Assembly: GCA_015229045.1 (NCBI GenBank)
Contig: JADGCJ010000098.1
Span: 1 to 11,817, forward strand
DNA: 11,817 nucleotides
Reading direction: 5' to 3'
Source: Magnetococcales bacterium
GTDB taxonomy: Bacteria > Pseudomonadota > Magnetococcia > Magnetococcales > DC0425bin3
This document shows positions 7,167-11,817 of this stretch, one piece after another (position 1 is the first letter of the stretch; each line of letters begins with the position of its first letter). Below the pieces are notes generated by a model. The model was not told the DNA's origin, did no database searches, and was given only the letters and a program-made list of their open reading frames with translations. The translations under genes and the position numbers were made by a program.

Positions 7167-7811
7167 TCATCGCAGGAAGTTTACCACAACATGGTCATCT
7201 GCCAACACGGTATGTAGAGCATCCACCGTCTGATGCACAACAAAGCTGTCGGCACCGATGGTCGTGTGGCCTGTCAAGTCGGTGGCATGACTGACGCCGT
7301 CCACAACAACGGTGGTATTGGCACCCAAGACGGTATTGATCGCGTGCTGGACATTGACCACATCACCGGCATCTCCAGAGATCACCAAAGGATGGTCGCT
7401 GCCGGAAAAATCCAGAAAATCATGAACGTTCAGGGTGTTGTTGCCGGCACCTCGCATGTCAACTTGGTTGATTCCGGCAAACGTACTATTGGCCAGCAGG
7501 TTGGTCAAATTCAATGCGGAGCCAGTCTCCACCATTTTGATGGTATCTCCCTCTCTTTGCAGGGCGACACCCTCCCAGTTGAGAATATCTGCCAGGGGAT
7601 TATCATGCGGCGGCAGAATATCAGATGAATCGTTCAGGCTGACAGAATCGGCAGATGGTGACTCTGTTTGAAAGGGAACAGAAGGCGCTTGGGCAGGCTC
7701 AAAACTCAGCATCACCTCGGCCATTGTTCCCTGTTGGCCATCCGCGTAGGTCATGGCTGCATAGCCATTGATGATATTGCCGTTCAATCCCGGTCGTCGC
7801 GGATTTTTCAT
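7167..7811 (-). pseudogene. C-terminal remnant of a large repeat-rich adhesin of the type I secretion kind
   Basis: The recognisable part begins near the codon for DNPLADILNWEGV and continues with FAGINQVDMRGAGNNTLNV, LDFSGSDHPLVISGDAGDVV and a closing ADDHVVVNFLR. This layout (a binding-type beta segment with GNNTL, then a GDAGDVVNV strand, then repeated V-D-G-V strands) is typical of the last domain of giant RTX/cadherin-like adhesins exported by type I secretion. Such proteins are normally thousands of residues long, and here fewer than 215 codons are open. There is no signal peptide (none is expected for this route), no nonapeptide repeat and no transporter nearby. The N-terminal residues up to about 7811 look random, and no ribosome site was found for any start. 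It is most likely a broken 3' end, though a short expressed product is not excluded. Confidence 0.65.
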
Positions 7812-8316
7812 CAATTTGCACGGTCCATCCAGTGCATCGCTTACCCAAGATTTGCAACAGAGGCTGGACATCGGCGGGCTGCCCTGGTCAGACACGCTGG
7901 AACAGCGCATCTCGCCGCAGGGAATCTATTTATTGGAGGTAGACACACCCCACCCATCCATCTTCCTGATGGGCCCCCCTTTTGGCCTGTTGCGCACTTC
8001 TTGCGACAGGCGGACGGGCATACACGCCAGCAATAATCACCAAAGATAGAAAAATACGTATAATCCACAATCCCGAGAGAGGCCAACAACCTTCCAATTG
8101 TGTTTGACACACTAGGCTCTCCCCGGCAGCGCCGCCCGCAACAGAACCGCATCAAATTGCTCCATGTTTTTTCCTGAGCTATCGAAACAATTACTATCAA
8201 AACAATAGAAAATAGAGTAGGATGTCCGCCGTACATTCAGCTCATGTCGTCAGGGGTGTCCTTTCCTGGTGGCGTGCGCAGGCAATGGATATATGCCCCC
8301 ATTTAGGAGTTGAGCC
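7812..8316. other. About 500 bases with no gene I can identify
   Basis: The plus strand is open from 7768 to 8049. Part of that frame reads like protein (LTQDLQQRLDIGGLPWSD and then RISPQGIYLLEVDTPHPSIF), but I recognise no family and see no ribosome site. The minus strand is open at 7930-8112 with one possible membrane helix (IRIFLSLVIIAGVYA), equally unidentified. The two overlap, so at most one can be real. The last part, 8050-8316, is a plain leader for the next gene and contains the direct repeats at 8180-8206. Confidence 0.5.
8180..8206 (+). repeat. Two 12-base direct repeats upstream of the secreted-protein genes
   Basis: TATCGAAACAAT (8180-8191) and TATCAAAACAAT (8195-8206) match at 11 of 12 bases with a 15-base period. 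They sit about 110-135 bases before the start at 8317. They could be a regulator binding site; nothing further supports this. Confidence 0.35.
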
Positions 8317-8859
8317 TTGAGAACATTATTCCATCAAAAATCTTCTGCCAGAATCCTCGCGCTCTCCTTGGCAGGTTTCGTCTCCCTGACTCTGAACGCG
8401 GCCATTGCGGCCGATGGACAGAGTGCGGCAGCCCCAGCAGCGGCGGCTCCGGCGGCAGCCCCAGCGGCTCCGGCTCCGGCGGCAGCCCCAGCAGCGGCGG
8501 CTCCGGCGGCAGCCCCAGCGGCTCCGGCAGCAGCGGCGGTCCCGGTAGCAGCTCCGGCTCCCATCCAACTGGTTGGAACTTATGACGTGACTGGCGTTAA
8601 TGCCACGGACAAGTCCAAATACGAAGGAGTGGTGAGCGTCACCAAGCAGGGAGAAGCCTTTCGGGTCAAGTACAAAATAGCCGACGATGATGACATCAAA
8701 GGAATCGCCATCTTGACCGGAGATGTGCTGTCCATTGCAGCCATCTACGAGAAACAGCCCACTGTTGTGACAATGAAACCGACTCCCACAGGCTGGTCTG
8801 GTCACTGGGGTCTGTACAAGGATGAGTTTCTGAGCAACGAGGAATGGAAGCGTCGGTAA
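8317..8859 (+). CDS. Exported protein with Ala/Pro-rich linker and a small C-terminal beta domain
   Basis: The 180-residue product starts at a TTG that has AGGAG (8305-8309) 7 bases upstream; no ATG fits better. Residues 1-31 form a Sec signal peptide (positive start, hydrophobic ILALSLAGFVSLTL, cleavage likely after AIA). Residues 36-82 are an almost pure Ala/Pro linker. Residues 85-180 form a compact domain starting VGTYDVTGVNATDKSKYEG and containing YKIADDDDIKGIAILTG and GWSGHWGLYKDE, a pattern of short beta strands like small lipocalin-type periplasmic domains. It is therefore probably a periplasmic protein whose domain is held off its anchor or partner by a flexible spacer. Function unknown. 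Frames in the other phases across the repeat give Gly/Ser or Gly/Ala runs and are artefacts. The gene is first in a run of three small exported proteins. Confidence 0.8.
   Translation: MRTLFHQKSSARILALSLAGFVSLTLNAAIAADGQSAAAPAAAAPAAAPAAPAPAAAPAAAAPAAAPAAPAAAAVPVAAPAPIQLVGTYDVTGVNATDKSKYEGVVSVTKQGEAFRVKYKIADDDDIKGIAILTGDVLSIAAIYEKQPTVVTMKPTPTGWSGHWGLYKDEFLSNEEWKRR
8428..8526 (+). repeat. 54-base-period tandem repeat encoding the Ala/Pro linker
   Basis: A 45-base unit at 8428-8472 is repeated exactly at 8482-8526, separated by a 9-base spacer (GCTCCGGCG). Within the unit there are smaller 9- and 18-base echoes. The unit is a multiple of 3, so gain or loss of copies changes the linker length without breaking the frame. 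Confidence 0.9.
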
Positions 8860-9010
8860 AACAAACGCCACACGCTTGCTGTCGGTGTCCGCGATCTTTC
8901 GCGGCCAACCGGAATCGGCAAACCAAGAACTGGGGATGCTGTTTGTGCATCGCCCATTTGGCGTGTTCTCCTTGGCAGTTCCCAAACGTATAAACCAAGG
9001 AAACAAGAAA

Positions 9011-9292
9011 ATGAATAGAAATCTTTCAGTTGTTGTTGCACTGTTGGCCGGTCTCGCTCTCGGTGGGTGCGGTGGTGGCGGTGGTGATAACAAGGCCGCA
9101 GAAGCCTGCAAGAAAACCGCTGCAGAGATGAAGTTGACTGGCGCGGCCGCCGACGACTTCGTCAAGTTGTGCAGCAACCCCGCCGAAGCCTGCAAACAAA
9201 CCGCCGCACAAATGCAGTTGACCGGAATAGCCTCTGATGATTTCGTCAAGCAATGCACCGAGGCTGCCAAGACAGGCAAACCCGGCAAGTAA
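9011..9292 (+). CDS. PsiF-repeat-like lipoprotein
   Basis: The 93-residue protein has a lipoprotein signal (MNRNLSVVVALLAGLALGGC), with Cys20 after a Leu-Gly-Gly lipobox, followed by a short Gly-rich stretch. The mature part holds two copies of a repeat of about 30 residues, ACKKTAAEMKLTGAAADDFV and ACKQTAAQMQLTGIASDDFV, each closed by a cysteine. In both, Cys-x20-Cys, Leu at +9, Gly at +11 and an aromatic residue at +17 match the PsiF repeat recalled from E. coli PsiF, a phosphate-starvation-inducible protein of unknown function. Each pair of cysteines probably forms a disulphide in the periplasm. A weak AAGGAAA ribosome site precedes the ATG. The neighbouring genes also encode exported proteins. 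Role unknown; membrane-anchored periplasmic location is well supported. Confidence 0.85.
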   Translation: MNRNLSVVVALLAGLALGGCGGGGGDNKAAEACKKTAAEMKLTGAAADDFVKLCSNPAEACKQTAAQMQLTGIASDDFVKQCTEAAKTGKPGK

Positions 9293-9373
9293 CCTGTTTG
9301 AATGCAATGAGGCTTGTCAGCAAGCATCTGCCGAGCCTGTAAAATTTTTCCAATATTGTATAAGGAGTTCGCA

Positions 9374-9742
9374 ATGAAGCGTTGGTTGGCAATGGGACTG
9401 ATCCTCTCTTCTCATCTATTGGCCGGTAACCTCCTGGCTGGTCCGAACCAGGATTTTACTTTGGTCAACAATACCAAATACACCATTGACAAGGTGTTTG
9501 TTTCGCCGTCCCACTCTGAAGACTGGGAAAATGATGTGCTTGGCCGGGACACCATGGCGGATGGAGAAGCTGTGCCGATCCACTTCTCGCGTGACACAAC
9601 CACCTGCTCGTGGGACTTGAAAGTAGTCTATACGGACGATGGATCTTCGGCCGTCTGGCATGAGATTGATTTGTGCTCGATCTCAAAAATCACCATCTTC
9701 TGGAACCCCAACTCGGGCCAGACGACAGCCAAATACGAGTAG
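9374..9742 (+). CDS. Small secreted protein of a conserved uncharacterised family
   Basis: The 122-residue product starts at an ATG with AAGGAG (9362-9367) 6 bases upstream. A signal peptide of about 22 residues ends near LLAG. The mature part begins with QDFTLVNNTKYTIDKVFVSP and continues through DWENDVLGRDTMADGE and IHFSRDTTTCSWDLKVVY to a C-terminal TTAKYE. Two cysteines (78 and 101) could form a disulphide. I recall similar small exported proteins in alphaproteobacteria (opening FTLVNxTGY, with VLGRD and WDLKVVY), all without known function. The beta-rich pattern suggests a small immunoglobulin-like or beta-sandwich fold, which is inference. It is the last gene before the terminator at 9759-9798, and the 81-base gap to the lipoprotein gene leaves co-transcription open. 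Confidence 0.8.
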   Translation: MKRWLAMGLILSSHLLAGNLLAGPNQDFTLVNNTKYTIDKVFVSPSHSEDWENDVLGRDTMADGEAVPIHFSRDTTTCSWDLKVVYTDDGSSAVWHEIDLCSISKITIFWNPNSGQTTAKYE

Positions 9743-9758
9743 TCTGATCGCTTTGCCT

Positions 9759-9798
9759 GCCGGGACTCCTGCGAGCCCCGGCTTGGCGGCCTGTTTTT
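9759..9798 (+). terminator. Rho-independent terminator after the secreted-protein genes
   Basis: GCCGGGACTC (9759-9768) and GAGCCCCGGC (9773-9782) form a 10-base stem with one A-C mismatch and a CTGC loop. A run of five T follows at 9794-9798, about 11 bases after the stem, so termination may be imperfect. A second small hairpin, AAAGGC/GCCTTT at 9827-9841, lies shortly after. Confidence 0.6.
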
Positions 9799-9977
9799 GT
9801 TGATATTGTCCAACGCTTCTTCACACAAAGGCAACGCCTTTTCGGGATTTGCAAAACACCACGCGCCAGGACTACACCACCACAGACTCCCCGGTCTTGA
9901 TGCTCAATTCATTGATTTATCAAATCTGAAAAACGGATGTATCCAGCCTTGAGTTGTATTGTCAAAAGGACAATAAA

Positions 9978-10343
9978 ATGAACCAGTCTAAGCAGGTTAC
10001 CATCTGGCACAACCCACAATGTTCAAAGTCGCGCCAAGCACTCAAACTCCTGGAAGAGCACGGTGTTGTTCCTCAAGTGGTACGGTACCTGGATACACCG
10101 CCGACCGTCCATGAACTGGAAAGTGTGCTGACTGAGCTTGGAATCGAACCTCGGCAGCTTATGCGCACATCGGAGGCCATTTACCGGGAATTGGGTTTGA
10201 ACAATGCCAGCCTCACCCGCCAGGAACTCATCCAGGCTATGGTTGAAAATCCGCGTCTCATTGAGCGTCCGGTTGTCCTGTCAGGAAACCGTGCTGCACT
10301 CGGCAGGCCGCCGGAGAAGGTGTTGGATGTGTTGGCCTGTTGA
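9978..10343 (+). CDS. arsC: ArsC-family thioredoxin-fold reductase, YfgD-type
   Basis: The 121-residue protein has the ArsC active site HNPQCSKSR with nucleophilic Cys15. Arg63 (in LMRTS), Arg97 (in ERPVV) and Arg110 (in GRPPEKV) correspond to Arg60, Arg94 and Arg107 of E. coli ArsC, with the same 3-residue offset as Cys15 to Cys12, so the catalytic set is complete. Known members reduce arsenate to arsenite with glutaredoxin in the cytoplasm. The CSKSR motif and the C-terminal LIQAMVENPRLIERPVV/GRPPEKVLDVL pattern are closer to YfgD of E. coli, whose substrate is not settled, so arsenate reduction is not assured. I chose the ATG at 9978 over the upstream start at 9954 because AAAAGGA lies 7 bases before it. 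No arsR, arsB or acr3 gene is nearby, so it is solitary. Confidence 0.9.
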   Translation: MNQSKQVTIWHNPQCSKSRQALKLLEEHGVVPQVVRYLDTPPTVHELESVLTELGIEPRQLMRTSEAIYRELGLNNASLTRQELIQAMVENPRLIERPVVLSGNRAALGRPPEKVLDVLAC

Positions 10344-10461
10344 GCATGGCCGATTCGTCCAGAGATAGGCGGAACGTCACATCATACAAACCCCTGTCAG
10401 GATATTTGCGGAATACTCTCATACGCGATCCATTCAAAACGGACAAAAGCGGCACAAACTG

Positions 10462-10711
10462 TCAAGGATCATGCTTTTCATCTTCCAGATACTCATACAT
10501 CCCATGCTGCGCCAGCCAAATCGGATCGGCATTTTGTCTGATGAACGTATCCTCATCCATGCCATCAATCAACACCGGACGCCTGACGCGCTTTTGCTTG
10601 CCGTTGATAAAAACGGTCATGAACTCCAGGCGCCGACGTTGGCTTGCTTTTGGCTCTCTTCTTGGCGGCCATTTCCTGTGACCGCCGTTTTTGCGCTTCC
10701 TTGGCAGACAT
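10462..10711 (-). pseudogene. Small conserved-looking gene broken by a frameshift, directly downstream of the H-NS-module gene
   Basis: The reading frame starting at the ATG at 10711 gives MSAKEAQKRRSQEMAAKKRA and then goes astray, ending after 48 codons. The neighbouring frame gives RRRLEFMTVFINGKQKRV, IDGMDEDTFIRQNADPIWLA and a C-terminal GMYEYLEDEKHDP, ending with a TGA at 10462-10464. Together they make one sensible, very basic N-terminus followed by an acidic tail, with one extra base somewhere near 10630-10660 (250 bases in total, not a multiple of 3). The start lies 4 bases after the stop of the 258-residue gene, as in a coupled operon. A separate start at the ATG at 10620 is possible, but its GGAG is only 3 bases away. 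I do not know the family. Sequencing error, real decay or programmed shifting all remain possible. Confidence 0.55.
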
Positions 10712-10715
10712 CGGC

Positions 10716-11492
10716 CTACCGGATTTCCAACTCTTCCAACTGACCGCCAGCCGCCAAGTGTGCCACTACCCAACCCGGTTTGCGTCCCCTCCCAGACCAC
10801 GTTTGCTTGGGTTCGATAGGGTTCCGGTACTTGGCTGGCATTCCGACACCCTTATCGCTCCTGGTTCTTCTCCCGTCTTGACGATCCGCCAATAGCTTCT
10901 CAACAGACTCAAGCCCGGCAGACCTCGCCACGGACTGTATATCTACTGCTTGCATAAGACGATCAAACTCAGACTTGTCAGATGCTCGCACCCACTCAAT
11001 ATGGATAATGCCACTTTCACGCATTCCACATACCACAACAATACGTGAATCTAACGAATAATTTGATTTCTTATAGTCAATTAACCGATCTATCATCAGT
11101 CGACTATCTTGAATCAAGAATTCTTTCCACATGGATGGCCTGGATTTTTCGAATACCTTCAGAACATCCTCATATTGTTTGTCTGAAAAACGCTCGCCAA
11201 CTGCACGATTCCACGCCACATGAGACAACAACAAACCTGCATGCATCGCCTCGCTGGAGTGAACAGCATCAGGTATCTTGAACAACGTCAATGCCATTTC
11301 CCGAAATATCTCCGACATCTTACCTTCTGGCTGAACAATATTTTTGTTTCTGCGGAGTGCCTCCTTCTGCTTCTGTGCGATGCGTGCGACATCTGTCTCC
11401 AAGTCTGCAAAAAAATCTTCCAGCGATTGCTCAATAGCAGACTGTACCGCCTGTATGGCACCATGTCGCACATCTGCCTTCTTCTTGGCCAT
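10716..11492 (-). CDS. Uncharacterised protein ending in an H-NS-type DNA-binding module
   Basis: The 258-residue protein has a polar, helical N-terminus (about 1-55) and a middle region of unknown family (about 58-170, including SEIFREMALTLFKIPDAV, VAWNRAVGERFSDKQYEDVL and the beta-strand-like RIVVVCGMRESGIIHIEW). The C-terminal module at 221-258 carries KYRNP, TWSGRGRKPGWVVAH and a final LEELEI. Its pre-module segment ARSAGLESVEKLLADRQDGR matches that of the SWIM protein at 2509-3921. RGRKP corresponds to the minor-groove loop of H-NS proteins, so DNA binding, probably to AT-rich DNA, is likely. Ordinary H-NS proteins are 90-140 residues with an N-terminal oligomerisation domain; here that part is replaced by the unknown domain. 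The gene is followed 4 bases later by the frameshifted small gene and preceded by an Rpn-nuclease end on the same strand. Confidence 0.85.
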   Translation of the reverse strand: MAKKKADVRHGAIQAVQSAIEQSLEDFFADLETDVARIAQKQKEALRRNKNIVQPEGKMSEIFREMALTLFKIPDAVHSSEAMHAGLLLSHVAWNRAVGERFSDKQYEDVLKVFEKSRPSMWKEFLIQDSRLMIDRLIDYKKSNYSLDSRIVVVCGMRESGIIHIEWVRASDKSEFDRLMQAVDIQSVARSAGLESVEKLLADRQDGRRTRSDKGVGMPAKYRNPIEPKQTWSGRGRKPGWVVAHLAAGGQLEELEIR

Positions 11493-11580
11493 TTATCCCG
11501 TTTCCTCTTCCGTTGTCGCGACACAGGCCGCTCTCGTGCGCCAAGGTGGAAACCCTGACCGTCCGTTCACCATGCAACCA

Positions 11581-11817
11581 TTACCCAGCCTGATAGGCTC
11601 GGTTTGACGCTCCCTCCTCTCGACGGCCTTTCTGCTCACCTGCCTGCCATCCTTTTTGCTCAATGTCCCTCGACCATTTCTCAACGTGTGTCGCCAACAT
11701 GTTCACCACCTCCTCAAGCTCTTCGGGAATGCGTGGTAGAGAATACGGCCCTTTGAACCGCTCCAGCCCAACGGCCAACAACTCGCGGAACAACCGCTTC
11801 ACCGGCGGGCCTTCTGG
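11581..11817 (-). CDS. C-terminal part of an Rpn-family (PD-(D/E)XK) nuclease/putative transposase, continuing past the window
   Basis: The frame is open from the window edge to a TAA at 11581-11583 (78 codons). It holds LPRIPEELEEVVNMLATHVE, then KWSRDIEQKGWQAGEQKGRR. The E-E-V-x-x-M-L-A-x-x-V-E-x-W block followed by Lys/Gly/Gln/Glu-rich repeats is the usual tail of Rpn/transposase_31-like proteins. The catalytic part, if present, lies beyond the edge, so I cannot say whether the gene is intact. Known members promote RecA-independent recombination and have endonuclease activity. It is on the same strand as the H-NS-module gene, 88 bases upstream of it. Confidence 0.65.
   Translation of the reverse strand, partial: PEGPPVKRLFRELLAVGLERFKGPYSLPRIPEELEEVVNMLATHVEKWSRDIEQKGWQAGEQKGRREEGASNRAYQAG

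Noticed and set aside
8334..8564. Gly/Ala-rich minus-strand frame over the Ala/Pro repeat
   Set aside because: It is the mirror reading of the repeat; the plus frame at 8317 has a signal peptide, ribosome site and downstream domain.
8889..8904. CCGCGA/TCGCGG hairpin after the Ala/Pro-linker gene as a terminator
   Set aside because: The stem is only 6 bases and no T run follows; it may be chance or an mRNA-stability element.
9911..9925. TTGAT-ATCAA dyad upstream of arsC, like an FNR/ANR box
   Set aside because: The half-sites are only 2 bases apart, whereas FNR-type sites have a 4-base spacer.
10258..10455. Minus-strand frame beginning 6 bases after the frameshifted small gene (MRVFRKYPDRGLYDVTFRLS)
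   Set aside because: It is tempting as a third gene, but it runs antisense into the end of arsC, has no ribosome site and no recognised family.
11493..11684. 63-codon minus-strand frame ending exactly at the start of the 258-residue gene
   Set aside because: It overlaps the Rpn tail in another frame, has unlikely composition and no family match; the Rpn frame explains the sequence better.
1..11817. CRISPR arrays, tRNA or rRNA genes, complete insertion sequences
   Set aside because: No regularly spaced repeats, no cloverleaf-like sequence, no intact transposase and no flanking terminal inverted repeats were seen.

Overview
The window looks like an accessory stretch of a Gram-negative (probably proteobacterial) chromosome. 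The grounds are Sec signal peptides and a lipobox, a large-adhesin C-terminus of the type I secretion kind, H-NS-type DNA-binding modules, a YfgD/ArsC-type reductase, and remnants of Rpn/PD-(D/E)XK and serine-recombinase-associated genes. The mixture recalls alphaproteobacterial or Magnetococcus-like genomes, but that is an impression and not a proven assignment.

Layout. (1) 1-1991: an orphan hybrid histidine kinase (PAS-HisKA-HATPase-REC, plus strand) behind a very AT-rich leader. (2) 1992-2508: a decayed, frameshifted end of a recombinase-associated gene, a strong hairpin and an unexplained ArsR-like peptide segment. (3) 2509-6858, minus strand: a tightly packed three-gene operon in the order XRE repressor, SNF2-family ATPase, SWIM zinc-finger protein. 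The first two genes overlap as ATGA, and the last two are 4 bases apart with a GGAGGAG ribosome site inside the end of the SNF2 gene. The SWIM protein carries two H-NS-type C-terminal DNA-binding modules. (4) 6859-7811: an Rpn-nuclease remnant and the C-terminal remnant of a large adhesin, both minus strand; a perfect 7+7 inverted repeat sits at the edge of the Rpn homology, upstream of the XRE gene. (5) 7812-8316: no recognised gene. (6) 8317-9742, plus strand: three small exported proteins (an Ala/Pro-linker protein, a PsiF-repeat lipoprotein and a small secreted protein), followed by a terminator. (7) 9978-10343: an ArsC/YfgD-type reductase. (8) 10462-11817, minus strand: the C-terminal end of an Rpn-type nuclease, a 258-residue protein ending in the same H-NS module as the SWIM protein, and a small gene broken by a frameshift.

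The most unusual content is the XRE-SNF2-SWIM operon with H-NS modules fused to its SWIM protein, together with an unrelated-looking protein about 7 kb away that ends in a near-identical module. A plausible inference is a SNF2/SWIM machine that is delivered to AT-rich or foreign DNA by minor-groove-binding H-NS modules and kept under the control of its own XRE repressor. Its function (defence, silencing, repair or remodelling) cannot be decided from sequence alone.
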